From Clostridia bacterium (GTDB taxonomy: Bacteria; Bacillota; Clostridia; Oscillospirales; CAG-272), in the NCBI GenBank assembly GCA_017942005.1, contig JAGAVJ010000013.1:124001-188000 (forward strand): a stretch of 64,000 nucleotides of DNA. The letters run 5' to 3'. The notes under the pieces are model-generated. The model did no database searches. It was given only the letters and a program-made list of their open reading frames with translations, and was not told the origin of the DNA. Shown in pieces: positions 1 to 8,678 of the stretch (the first letter of the stretch is position 1; every line of letters begins with the position of its first letter). A program made the position numbers and the translations under genes.

Positions 1-170
1 AAGGAGATGTCGCATTTACATGCGTCAACCTATAAATTTTGTCTTTCCGCTTTTACAAGCGAAATTTCACTGTATATTTTTGGCAAAGTTCACAGTGAAA
101 ACGCCGAATTCGGATCACGTTGTGATCCCGGGCTGCTGCAAATTTTCAATTTGCAGCAGCCCCCGTCCTT
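1..170. repeat. Composite multi-hairpin intergenic repeat, copy 1
   Basis: A string of short inverted repeats: a CGCAT/ATGCG stem, a stem around TTTCACTG and CAGTGAAA, GGATCAC/GTGATCC, then a strong GGGCTGCTGCAAATT hairpin at 130-163. The same order of modules, with clear base similarity, recurs at about 54,955-55,125, so this is a dispersed repeat rather than a gene. It forms the upstream region of glutamine synthetase and may extend left of the window. Confidence 0.7.
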
Positions 171-201
171 CCGTTGAAAAGGAAATACAGAAAGGTTTAT
201 T

Positions 202-1446
202 ATGAAGTATACCAAACAGGAGGTTCTGCAGTTCGTCGAAGAGGAGGACGTCAAGTTCATCCGCCTTGCGTTCTGCGATGTTTTTGGCAAGCAAAAAAAT
301 ATTTCCATTATGCCGGGAGAGCTGGAACGCGCCTTCAAATACGGCATCGCCATTGATGCATGGTCCATTGCAGGCTCCGATGAAAGCATTCGCTCTGATT
401 TGTTTTTGCATCCGGATCCCTCAACGCTTTCCGTTCTGCCATGGCGTCCGGATCACGGCCGTGTTGTGCGCATGTTCTGCGCTATCACATGGCTGGACGG
501 CACTCCCTTTGAAGGAGATACCCGGCATCTCCTAATTTCTGCAGTACAGGAAGCAGAGACTGCCGGTTATACCTTCCACATCGGTGCAGAAGCAGAATTT
601 TATCTGTTCAAGCTGGACGATCACGGAAATGAAACACACATCCCCTATGATCATGCAGGATATATGGATATCGCACCGGAGGACAAAGGAGAAAATATCC
701 GGCGTGAAATTTGTTTAACCTTGGAACAGATGGGCATCTATCCGGAAAGCTCCCATCATGAAGAAGGTCCCGGGCAAAACGAAATCGATTTCCGCTATTC
801 CGATCCCTTGACCGCAGCAGACAATACCGTAACCTTCTGCACAGTGGTACGCACCATTGCCAATCGAAACGGTATTTATGCAGATTTTACGCCCAAACCG
901 CTGCGCGATCTTCCGGGAAACGGCATGCATGTGAATTTTTCCGTACATCGAAAAAATGCAGTCGGCAACGCACTTTTGCAGGAGTCCGACGATACCCATC
1001 TGATGCAGTCTGCCATTGCAGGTGTTTTGCATCATATTGAAGATATGACAGTGTTCCTCAATCCCTGCGATGCCTCCTATGAACGGCTCGGCTGCTGCAA
1101 GGCGCCGCGTTATATCACATGGTCGCACGAAAATCGGTCGCAGTTGATCCGGATTCCCGCTGCATTAAACGAGTTTCGCCGTGCAGAGCTGCGTTCTCCC
1201 GATCCCAGCGCCAACCCCTATATCGCATATACACTTCTCATATACGCTTGTCTGGACGGTATTCAGAATAACATCGTTTTGCCGGAACCTGCCAATATTA
1301 ATTTTTATCATGCGGATAAAGAGCTGCAGCGCGGCTTCCGCAGCCTTCCAGCATCCCTCAGAGAAGCTTCCCGTATCGCGCAGAACAGCGCTTTTATTCA
1401 TGAACACCTTCCTGCAATGCTGATTTCCGCATACACCGGTCAATGA
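202..1446 (+). CDS. glnA: Glutamine synthetase, type I family
   Basis: Predicted to make glutamine from glutamate, ammonia and ATP in the cytoplasm. The 414-aa protein has the GS beta-grasp N-terminus and the catalytic motifs GAEAEFYLF (residues 128-136), GQNEIDF (191-197) and GNGMHVNFS (239-247), and a late RSPDPSANPY segment. It is shorter than typical GSI-beta enzymes (440-470 aa), so a GlnA-like enzyme acting on another amine cannot be excluded. The start follows AGAAAGG with 6-nt spacing. The next gene on the same strand is an ANTAR regulator, a pairing that suggests nitrogen-linked control by antitermination. Confidence 0.9.
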   Translation: MKYTKQEVLQFVEEEDVKFIRLAFCDVFGKQKNISIMPGELERAFKYGIAIDAWSIAGSDESIRSDLFLHPDPSTLSVLPWRPDHGRVVRMFCAITWLDGTPFEGDTRHLLISAVQEAETAGYTFHIGAEAEFYLFKLDDHGNETHIPYDHAGYMDIAPEDKGENIRREICLTLEQMGIYPESSHHEEGPGQNEIDFRYSDPLTAADNTVTFCTVVRTIANRNGIYADFTPKPLRDLPGNGMHVNFSVHRKNAVGNALLQESDDTHLMQSAIAGVLHHIEDMTVFLNPCDASYERLGCCKAPRYITWSHENRSQLIRIPAALNEFRRAELRSPDPSANPYIAYTLLIYACLDGIQNNIVLPEPANINFYHADKELQRGFRSLPASLREASRIAQNSAFIHEHLPAMLISAYTGQ

Positions 1447-1469
1447 CACGCCATATTTGAAACCAGATT

Positions 1470-1540
1470 TTTATTTGGGAACTCTTTTTAGGGAACTTTT
1501 CGAGAAAAGTTCCCTAAAACCCTCAAAAGCTTTTATGGAT
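1470..1540. repeat. Hairpin module of the dispersed repeat family
   Basis: A perfect stem AGGGAACTTTTC/GAAAAGTTCCCT lies at 1490-1515, followed by CCCTCAAAAGCTTTT. The same hairpin-plus-tail design recurs at 57.9 kb and 63.7 kb. It may stop glnA transcripts, although a clean T-run is missing. Confidence 0.5.
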
Positions 1541-1623
1541 AGAATCTTTTTATACCCGTAAGCAGGGGATGATGCTGTATCCCCACAGCATACTGACTAT
1601 TATTCATTTACAGACACGAAAAG

Positions 1624-1646
1624 CATTGTATTGTTTCAGTACAATG
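1624..1646 (+). promoter_or_regulatory. Leader hairpin before the ANTAR gene
   Basis: An exact 7-bp stem, CATTGTA/TACAATG, encloses a 9-nt loop about 50 nt upstream of the ANTAR gene. ANTAR proteins bind paired small hairpins in leader RNAs. Only one hairpin is clear here, so an autoregulatory site is only a possibility. Confidence 0.25.
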
Positions 1647-1695
1647 TTATCACCCAAAACTCCCTCTTACCGAAAGGATCAGGTGTGACCTTTTT

Positions 1696-2292
1696 ATGCC
1701 CTACAAAGAACATCTTTACAGCGTCCTTATCGTATCGGCATCGGATAAGTTCAACGGTGCACTCGGACCGCTGCTTCCGCCCGCGACTTATACTCCCGTT
1801 AAAATTGTCGGCAGTATCGCTGAAGCACAACGTCAGCTGTTGGAACGTTTCTATGATCTTGTGATCATCAATACGCCGCTTCCTGACGACTTCGGCAGAA
1901 AATTTGCTGTTGAACTGATGGGGAACAGAGGGGAAAGCAGTACGGTTGTCCTTTTATGTGTGAAAAATGAGCTTTATGCAGAAATCTATGAAAAGGTCAT
2001 GGATTACGGTATTTTCACACTGCGCAAGCCGTTATCCTTGCAGATGATCGTACAGGCGCTGGATTGGATGTGCGCCATGCGGCAGCGTCTTTGCGGTCTT
2101 GAAAAAAAGACGGTGTCGCTTGAGGATAAAATGGCGGAAATTCGTATTGTCAACCGTGCAAAATGGGCATTGATCGAGGTTTGTAAGATGACGGAAGCCG
2201 ACGCGCACCGCTATATTGAAAAGCAGGCAATGGATCGCTGTATTTCCAAAAAAGAAGTTGCTGAGGGAATTTTACAAACATATCAGGTTTAA
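1696..2292 (+). CDS. ANTAR-domain antiterminator with degenerate receiver
   Basis: Residues 1-120 resemble a response-regulator receiver and residues about 140-195 form an ANTAR RNA-binding helix bundle (RAKWALIEVCKMTEADAHRY region) after a short coiled coil. ANTAR proteins bind leader RNA hairpins and prevent termination, often in nitrogen-metabolism genes. The receiver lacks the usual acidic pair (SASDK at the first strand), and the phospho-acceptor position in VIINTPL is Asn. Phosphorylation is therefore unlikely and control by protein contact or ligand is plausible. It lies 250 bp downstream of glnA on the same strand, separated by a hairpin repeat. Confidence 0.85.
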   Translation: MPYKEHLYSVLIVSASDKFNGALGPLLPPATYTPVKIVGSIAEAQRQLLERFYDLVIINTPLPDDFGRKFAVELMGNRGESSTVVLLCVKNELYAEIYEKVMDYGIFTLRKPLSLQMIVQALDWMCAMRQRLCGLEKKTVSLEDKMAEIRIVNRAKWALIEVCKMTEADAHRYIEKQAMDRCISKKEVAEGILQTYQV

Positions 2293-2335
2293 TCTGTTTT
2301 TGTTCGTAAACAAAACAAATGCATATTCCTTTATA

Positions 2336-2372
2336 AAAAGGATGTATCGTAGTCAAAGCGATACATCCTTTT
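2336..2372. terminator. Bidirectional rho-independent terminator
   Basis: A perfect inverted repeat AAAAGGATGTATCG / CGATACATCCTTTT with a short loop. It lies between the plus-strand ANTAR gene and the minus-strand nucleoside transporter operon, and its A- and T-runs could serve both. Confidence 0.85.
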
Positions 2373-2385
2373 CAACTATTATTTT

Positions 2386-2480
2386 AACGTGAGCTCGATA
2401 GAATTCTCGGGGGAAAATTTTTGCGGAGGAGTTTGAGGAAGTGCTTTTTTCAAAAAGCATCTCCTCATCGAACGCACATT
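2386..2480. repeat. MITE/REPIN-like element, copy 1
   Basis: The left end is AACGTGAGCTCGAT and the right end reads ATCGAACGCACAT, an imperfect inverted pair. Inside is a GAGGA...TCCTC hairpin with a T/A-rich loop. It matches the family at 20.1, 31.5, 42.6, 58.0 and 62.3 kb. No coding sequence. Confidence 0.75.
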
Positions 2481-2483
2481 ATG

Positions 2484-3467
2484 TTACCGTTCTTCTCTGA
2501 AATAGGCTAAACCAAGGTTTGCCGGCGGCTGATTCTCCTTCTTTTTCCGAAGGCTTGTAAAAATCAGTACGACAATGGTGATTACATACGGCAGCATCTT
2601 GAAAATTTCCTGCGAGTATCTGGTCAACCCCGGGATATAATAGTTCATCCAGTAGAGAATCCCAAACAAATACGCACCGGGAACCGTTTGAATCGGTTTC
2701 CATGTGGTAAAGATAACCAGTGCAACCGCAAGCCATCCAAGACCCTCTATGGCGCCGTCATTTGCCCATGTCCCCTTTGTATAATCCATCACATAATAAA
2801 GACCGCCAAGACCGACAATCCCAGAACCAATGCAGGTAGCAAGATACTTATATTTTGTAACATGAATACCGGCTGCATCTGCCGTTGCGGGGTTTTCACC
2901 GACAGCGCGAAGGTTCAAGCCCACACGTGTATGGTGCAGAACCCACTGCAATACAATTGCCGCAGCAATCGCCAGATATACGAGAAATCCATAGGAAAAC
3001 AAGACATCTCCGACAACGCCGAGTCCTGCCAACGCGGGAATATTCGCGCGGAATGCCGCACTGGTAGAAGAAACGGAAATCTGACCGACCCCGCCTGCCA
3101 GCTTGTTCAAGGAACCGCCAAAAAAGTTGCCGACGCCGGAGCCAAAAATTGTCAGCGCAAGACCGGTAACATTCTGGTTTGCTCGCAGCGTAATGGTCAA
3201 AAAGCTATAGATCAACCCGCCGAGAGCAGATGCAAGGAATGCACACAAAATGGCAATCAGGACACAGACAACAGGATTCGGATGTTCCACCGCACGTTCA
3301 TAAAAAAATGAACCCGTCAGAGAGGCAATTGCACCGAGATACATGATACCGGGAACGCCTAAATTTAAATTTCCTGATTTCTCTGTTAAAATTTCACCAA
3401 GGGAACCAAGCATGATAACCGTCCCAAAATAAATCGCTGCCTGCAAAAGGGATATCAGAGAACTCAT
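2484..3467 (-). CDS. Nucleoside ABC transporter permease (NupQ/YufQ-like)
   Basis: An inner-membrane permease of the branched-chain/ribose permease superfamily (BPD_transp_2). The 327-aa protein has about eight to ten hydrophobic segments and starts with SLISLLQAAIYFGTVIMLGS, close to B. subtilis NupQ in length and layout. It is the last gene of a four-gene minus-strand operon (BMP lipoprotein, ATPase, permease, permease). Its start overlaps the stop of the previous permease by 4 bp, which implies coupled translation and a heterodimeric membrane channel. Confidence 0.9.
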   Translation of the reverse strand: MSSLISLLQAAIYFGTVIMLGSLGEILTEKSGNLNLGVPGIMYLGAIASLTGSFFYERAVEHPNPVVCVLIAILCAFLASALGGLIYSFLTITLRANQNVTGLALTIFGSGVGNFFGGSLNKLAGGVGQISVSSTSAAFRANIPALAGLGVVGDVLFSYGFLVYLAIAAAIVLQWVLHHTRVGLNLRAVGENPATADAAGIHVTKYKYLATCIGSGIVGLGGLYYVMDYTKGTWANDGAIEGLGWLAVALVIFTTWKPIQTVPGAYLFGILYWMNYYIPGLTRYSQEIFKMLPYVITIVVLIFTSLRKKKENQPPANLGLAYFREER

Positions 3468-4603
3468 GAATGTGCCTCCTCTTTTAACGTTTCATTCTGC
3501 GCATGTTCTTTTGTTCGGAAAATCAGCTTGTAATTGATAAAAAATTCCGAACCCAAAACAAAGAACAGAATGATGCCTTCAATCATTTCACTTGCATAGT
3601 CGTTTAAATTAAACTTAGAGGCGATTTCCGAGGCGCCTCTTTCAAGAAATGCAAGCAAAAAGGCAAACAGAATCATCACAAACGAATTGAATTTAGAAAG
3701 CCATGCGACAATAATTGCAGTAAAGCCGCGTCCGCCGGCAGTCGAAACGGAAATAGTATGACCGGAACCGGCCACTGCCAAAAATCCGGAAAGACCGCAG
3801 ATGGCACCTGAAATCAACATGGTACGGATGATAACGTGTTTGACATTGATTCCAGCATACCGCGCCGTATTTTCCGATTCACCCACGACTTGAATTTCAT
3901 ATCCCTGCTTTGAAAATTTTAAATAGAAATACATTGCAAAAGTCAAAACCAGTACAATGACCACATTCCAGCCATACTGCTGACCAAAAAGCGGTTTAAA
4001 CCATCCGGCATTGGTATCAGAATTGATGATACCAACGGAGTTTGAGCCGTATGGCTTTTCCCAAACAGCGACAAAATAGGATGTTAACTGGATCGCAATA
4101 TAGTTCATCATAAGGGTGAACAGGGTTTCATTGGTACCAAACCGCGCTTTGAAAAACGCCGGAAGAAAGCCCCACAGCGCCCCCGCCGCAATGCTTCCAA
4201 TCAGCATAACTGCGAAAAGCAAAATAGACGGCAGTTTGTCTCCCAGATAAATCATACAGCCCGCGGTTGCAACACCGCCAACAAGAATCTGCCCTTCCGC
4301 ACCGATATTCCAAAAGCGCATCATAAATGCGGGCGCAAGACCAAGCGATACGCAAAGCAGCATCATTGCTTCCCGTATGGTTTGCCAGCTGCGTCTTGTA
4401 CTGCCAAATGCCCCCCCAAACATTGTTGTATAAACCTTGAGAGGATTCAGCTTTGTAATTGAAAAAATCAAAACTGCACAGACAACAAGTGCGAGTAAAA
4501 GGCCGATGATACGGATCAACCATGCCTTTTTCGCCGGAAGATGGTCGCGTTTGACCATACGGATAAGCGGTTCTCTCTGTTTGCTATGGTTTTGTGATGT
4601 CAT
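3464..4603 (-). CDS. Nucleoside ABC transporter permease (NupP/YufP-like)
   Basis: The partner permease of the BMP-type nucleoside importer, 379 aa. A short charged cytoplasmic N-terminus is followed by a long hydrophobic helix (about residues 28-50) and a bundle of membrane segments. GTNETLFTLMMNYIA and the late GRGFTAIIVAWL stretch are typical of NupP-like permeases. It sits 21 bp downstream of the ATPase gene and overlaps the next permease by 4 bp. Substrates of characterised relatives are purine and pyrimidine nucleosides; the exact substrate here is inferred. Confidence 0.9.
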   Translation of the reverse strand: MTSQNHSKQREPLIRMVKRDHLPAKKAWLIRIIGLLLALVVCAVLIFSITKLNPLKVYTTMFGGAFGSTRRSWQTIREAMMLLCVSLGLAPAFMMRFWNIGAEGQILVGGVATAGCMIYLGDKLPSILLFAVMLIGSIAAGALWGFLPAFFKARFGTNETLFTLMMNYIAIQLTSYFVAVWEKPYGSNSVGIINSDTNAGWFKPLFGQQYGWNVVIVLVLTFAMYFYLKFSKQGYEIQVVGESENTARYAGINVKHVIIRTMLISGAICGLSGFLAVAGSGHTISVSTAGGRGFTAIIVAWLSKFNSFVMILFAFLLAFLERGASEIASKFNLNDYASEMIEGIILFFVLGSEFFINYKLIFRTKEHAQNETLKEEAHS

Positions 4604-4624
4604 ACCCTTGAATACTCCTTTCCA

Positions 4625-6160
4625 TTATCGCTTTATCATCAATGCACCGACTTGTTCCTTCGTCGCAGTTCTGCCGTCAACAATACCGCTGACAGCACCT
4701 CCGCATAATACGAGAATTCGATCGCAAAGCTCCAGCAGTACATCCAAATCCTCACCGACATACACGACGGCGACACCGGACTTTTTTTGTTCATTGAGCA
4801 GATTATAAATGGTATAGGAGGTGTTGATGTCAAGACCGCGTACTGCATATGCAGTCAGAAGCACCGCAGGAGACGCTGCAATTTCACGTCCCACAAGCAC
4901 CTTTTGTACATTGCCTCCGGACAGTCTGCGCACCGGTGTCTGAATTCCCGGCGTCACCACTTCCAGTTCTTCACGAATTTTTTCTGCCAAATCCTTGGGC
5001 TGCTTCCGGTCTAAAAACAGGGATTTTCCATCCGCATAATTTTTCAGCATCATATTGCCTGTCATACCCATGGAACCGATCAATCCCATACCAAGACGAT
5101 CTTCCGGGACAAAGGAAAGATGAATTCCCAGATTCCGAATCTGCTTTGGGTTTGTGCCAATAAGCTGCTTTTCTGCTGCATCCGATGCATCATAATAAAG
5201 AATGGATGCGCCGGCTTCTGTCTTTTGCAGTCCCGCAATGGACTCAAGCAGTTCCTTCTGACCGCAGCCGGAAATACCTGCCACACCGAGAATTTCTCCG
5301 GAATATAAATCAAAGTTGATATCGTCAAGGACTTTGACACCCTCCGGTGACATCACAGAAAGATGCTTCACTGACAACCGTTTTTCTTTGTTGGGAATAT
5401 CGTCGCGTGTGATATTCAATGCAATCTTTTTGCCGACCATCATTTCTGTCAGAGATGCTTCAGTTGCATCCTTTGTGTTGACAGTATCAATGTACTCCCC
5501 ATGACGCAGAATGGAAACACGGTCAGACACGGCAAGCACCTCGTTTAATTTATGGGTGATAATGACAATTGCCTTGCCATCGGCACGCATATTCCGTATC
5601 ACAGAAAACAGTTTTTCTGTTTCCTGCAAGGTAAGCACTGCCGTCGGTTCATCAAGAATCAAAATATCTGCACCGCCGTACAAAACCTTTACAATTTCCA
5701 GCGTCTGTTTTTGAGAAACTGTCATTGTATATACTTTCTGCTCCGGATTTACTTCAAATCCATATTTTGAACAGATTTCCCTGACACGTCTCGCAACTTC
5801 TTTTTTATCGTACCGTCCCTTTTGCTGTGAACCAAGTGTAATATTTTCCGCTGCTGTAAAAACATCCACCAGTTTAAAATGCTGATGAATCATACCGATT
5901 TTTAAATCAAATGCATCCTTTGGGGAACGGATGATGACCGGTTCTCCGTTGACCAAAATTTCGCCCGCATCCGGAAAATAGATGCCCGACAGCATATTCA
6001 TCAGGGTTGTTTTACCGGATCCGTTTTCACCAAGCAAAGAAAGCACCTCTCCATACCGGATATCAAGATTGATGCTGTTGTTTGCAATGACCTCACCGAA
6101 TGTTTTTGTAATCCCGCGCATCTGGATTGCACTTGCTTTGGTTTCTGCGGTTTGCGTCAA
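4625..6160 (-). CDS. Nucleoside ABC transporter ATP-binding protein, double NBD
   Basis: Energises the nucleoside importer and contains two ATPase domains. NBD1 has Walker A GENGSGKT near residue 45 and Walker B ILILDEPTAVL. NBD2 has the degenerate A-loop GISGCGQKE usual for this family, the signature LSGGNVQK, and a Walker B region reading LLTAYAVRGLD in place of the common AQPTRGLD, so NBD2 is probably the weaker hydrolytic site. I chose a TTG start at 6160 because AGAAAGG lies 9 nt before it; ATG codons at 6169 and 6166 lie directly against the SD. The lipoprotein gene is upstream, separated by a hairpin. Confidence 0.88.
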   Translation of the reverse strand: MTQTAETKASAIQMRGITKTFGEVIANNSINLDIRYGEVLSLLGENGSGKTTLMNMLSGIYFPDAGEILVNGEPVIIRSPKDAFDLKIGMIHQHFKLVDVFTAAENITLGSQQKGRYDKKEVARRVREICSKYGFEVNPEQKVYTMTVSQKQTLEIVKVLYGGADILILDEPTAVLTLQETEKLFSVIRNMRADGKAIVIITHKLNEVLAVSDRVSILRHGEYIDTVNTKDATEASLTEMMVGKKIALNITRDDIPNKEKRLSVKHLSVMSPEGVKVLDDINFDLYSGEILGVAGISGCGQKELLESIAGLQKTEAGASILYYDASDAAEKQLIGTNPKQIRNLGIHLSFVPEDRLGMGLIGSMGMTGNMMLKNYADGKSLFLDRKQPKDLAEKIREELEVVTPGIQTPVRRLSGGNVQKVLVGREIAASPAVLLTAYAVRGLDINTSYTIYNLLNEQKKSGVAVVYVGEDLDVLLELCDRILVLCGGAVSGIVDGRTATKEQVGALMIKR

Positions 6161-6316
6161 AATCATCATCCTTTCTAACTTCTGTTTTTTATCATACTGA
6201 TGATTGCATGAAATTTACACATCATGATATAGCTTCCCGCCTTCACAGCGAATGTACCATACATGAGAAAAATGCCGCCATCATGCTGCTAAAAAATCCA
6301 TATGAAAACAGGAACA

Positions 6317-6343
6317 GGAAAGCCGCATGGAACGCAGCTTTCC
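6317..6343 (-). promoter_or_regulatory. Intercistronic hairpin in nucleoside operon
   Basis: GGAAAGC pairs with GCTTTCC across a 13-nt loop between the binding-protein gene and the ATPase gene. Such hairpins commonly lower downstream expression or protect the upstream mRNA, giving excess binding protein. The function is inferred. Confidence 0.5.
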
Positions 6344-6401
6344 CTCCTTGTTTCTCCGTTCAACTCTCAAAAATAGTTCAAAAATTGAACATTGTGATTG
6401 A

Positions 6402-7634
6402 TCAATTGTTGTTGTTTTCAACGATACCGTCAATGCGGATATCGAAATACGGTGCAGAACGCAGTGTTTCATCGGATTCATGGAAGTATCCATCCCAGAT
6501 TGCATTGGTTTCACCAACGAAATCACCGTCTACATCGGCAAGATACTCTGTCAGAGTAGCACCGTTCACAGTAAATTTGGTCGTATCAAAGACGTGAAGC
6601 GTACCGTCCTTGAGTGCAGAAATGGTTTCGTCAACCTTTTCCTTTGTGCCGGCTGCGCAGGACTCTCCAAGTGCTGTAATTTCAACAGCGCCGGTTTTAT
6701 ACCCTTCTGCCCAGTTCTGAATAATGTCTTCACCTGCAAGCGCTGCCTTGAACGCATAGGTATAGTACACTGCCCAGTTATTGGATGCAGAGGTCAGAGC
6801 TGCGGTGGGCGCAACAGAAAGCATATCAATATTGTAGCCGATAGAGTAGACAACTTGACCCTTGTCGTAAAGCGCCTGAATTGCAGCGGGAGCGCCGGTA
6901 GAGTCTGCATGCTGCGCAATCATAACACAGCCGTCTGCTGCGAGTGCTTCTGCAACGGTACCTTCTGCTGTGATATCAAACCAAGAGTTTGTGTAGGTTA
7001 CCTGCATGGTAACATTTTCCACAATGGATTTCACACCGAGGAAGTATGCAGTATAACCGGAAACCACCTCTGCATACGGATAAGCGCCGACATAGCCGAG
7101 CTTGATATTGCCGTCCTTATAGTTTGCATCGGTCAGCTTGCCGTCTGCAACCAGCTCAGCAAGCTTCATGCCGGCAACCACGCCTGCAACATAACGGGAT
7201 TCATACACATTGGTAAATGCATTTTTGTAGTTCTTCAGACCGGAAGTTGCAGCCTGGTCACCTGTCATAGAGACAAATGTCACATCCGGGCATTCCTGTG
7301 CTGCCTGCTTCATGTAGGTCTGATGACCGTAAGAATTGGAGAAAATTACTTTACAGCCCTGATCTACCAAGTCAATGGCAGCATCGTGGCACTTTTCATC
7401 CTCCGGGATAGAATACTTAAAGATGATCTGATCTTCCTTCATACCGCATGCTTTTGCGGCTTCCTTTAAACCGAGAATGTGCGCATAAGTATAACCTTCG
7501 TTGTCGTCACCAATCAAAATTGCGCCGACTTTGAAATCGGGATCTGCAGAACCAGAACCCCCACAGGATACACATGCAAGGCTGAGTGTCAACAGCATCG
7601 CACATGCTAAAACAATGGATAAAAGCTTTTTCAT
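6402..7634 (-). CDS. BMP-family nucleoside-binding lipoprotein
   Basis: The extracellular substrate-binding lipoprotein of the importer, 410 aa. The N-terminus MKKLLSIVLACAMLLTLSLA is a signal peptide ending in a Cys-containing lipobox (LACVSCGG), then a Gly/Ser linker. The body has the BMP/PnrA fold hallmarks: KVGAILIGDDNEGYTYAH at the mature start, and a GCKVIFSNSYGHQ segment. It is the first gene of the operon, follows AAAGGAG, and is preceded by a good promoter, so it should be the most highly expressed member. Confidence 0.92.
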   Translation of the reverse strand: MKKLLSIVLACAMLLTLSLACVSCGGSGSADPDFKVGAILIGDDNEGYTYAHILGLKEAAKACGMKEDQIIFKYSIPEDEKCHDAAIDLVDQGCKVIFSNSYGHQTYMKQAAQECPDVTFVSMTGDQAATSGLKNYKNAFTNVYESRYVAGVVAGMKLAELVADGKLTDANYKDGNIKLGYVGAYPYAEVVSGYTAYFLGVKSIVENVTMQVTYTNSWFDITAEGTVAEALAADGCVMIAQHADSTGAPAAIQALYDKGQVVYSIGYNIDMLSVAPTAALTSASNNWAVYYTYAFKAALAGEDIIQNWAEGYKTGAVEITALGESCAAGTKEKVDETISALKDGTLHVFDTTKFTVNGATLTEYLADVDGDFVGETNAIWDGYFHESDETLRSAPYFDIRIDGIVENNNN

Positions 7635-7678
7635 AAAAAAGTCTCCTTTAATTAAAATGGGTTTCTGCGATACCTAAT

Positions 7679-7707
7679 ATTATACACATTCACAGCGAAA
7701 AAAGCAA
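7679..7707 (-). promoter_or_regulatory. Promoter of nucleoside operon
   Basis: On the minus strand, TTGCTT and TATAAT are separated by 17 bp, about 45 nt upstream of the lipoprotein start. Confidence 0.7.
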
Positions 7708-7879
7708 TTGACAGAATTCATCAACTATTCACAATTTCTTCATTATTTTTTGTAAAAAATGCCTTTCCCCTGTCAAATGCGGTTCTATTTGAATCAAATT
7801 TCCGAAAAAATCAGATTTAGAATGTTTATTTTTTATACATTTCACATTATTTTGCCGCAATTATCACTTTGTGTCGTTT

Positions 7880-8617
7880 TTATGCGCGGAACATGGTTTC
7901 CACAAGCGAATTTGCAAACAGCCAATGCATTTCTCTTGTCGGATGATTGAGATAATTCGATAGCAAATCCGTGATATCTACACCGTTTTCATACATGCAC
8001 ATCCATTTTGCATATACATCGCAAAGCGGAATTTCCGTTTCTTCTGCCGCCGCACGTGCCGCCTGCATGTATCGATCAAAGCCACCCTGTGCAAAGCTGT
8101 CGGCAAGTCCCAAGGCAAGCGCACGCAGTGCTTCCCCATGCAGCTGTGTATGCACACGTGCACAAATCGGCTGCGGCGTCATGAGAATAACCTCACTCCC
8201 AGCCTGCTTTAATTTGTGTATGATCGCCGTCAACGCATCATGATATGCTGCAATTCCCGCATCACCGGCGCCGGAATCATTCAATCCGTAGCAGACCACG
8301 CAAAGGTCCGGATGATAAGGAAGCAGATCACGTTCCATGCGTGCAAGTCCACTCGGCGCACTGTCACCGGAAATGCCTGCGTTGATGATATTGATTTGTG
8401 CCTTTGGATAGAGTGTCAGAAGAATTTTCCGCACCAAAGCAGAATAGCTGCGCTCCGGATCAAAAACAACATCAAAGCCTTCCTCTCCATGCGCTGTCAT
8501 AGCGGGAAGAACTTCAAAGCAGCCATTGGTCACGCTGTCTCCCAAAAAACCAATGGTCACAGGACGATTGCCAAAAGCATCCCTGTTTTTTTCATTTAAT
8601 AAAGATAGAATTTTCAT
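7880..8617 (-). CDS. SGNH/GDSL-type esterase, cytosolic
   Basis: A 245-aa SGNH hydrolase. Block I GFLGDSVTNG (Ser nucleophile), block II glycine in NAGISGDS, block III GLNDSG, and a C-terminal NHPTREMH segment that supplies the catalytic His. Members hydrolyse acyl or acetyl esters on glycans or lipids. There is no signal peptide, so it probably acts on imported substrates. It lies 61 bp downstream of the RACo-like gene on the same strand and may be co-transcribed with it, though no functional link is obvious. A second SGNH enzyme is at 46.6 kb. Confidence 0.85.
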   Translation of the reverse strand: MKILSLLNEKNRDAFGNRPVTIGFLGDSVTNGCFEVLPAMTAHGEEGFDVVFDPERSYSALVRKILLTLYPKAQINIINAGISGDSAPSGLARMERDLLPYHPDLCVVCYGLNDSGAGDAGIAAYHDALTAIIHKLKQAGSEVILMTPQPICARVHTQLHGEALRALALGLADSFAQGGFDRYMQAARAAAEETEIPLCDVYAKWMCMYENGVDITDLLSNYLNHPTREMHWLFANSLVETMFRA

Positions 8618-8678
8618 AGATATACCTTGTTCTCCTGTGTATGTTCTGTGATTGTGTTTTCATTTTAAATGGATCATT

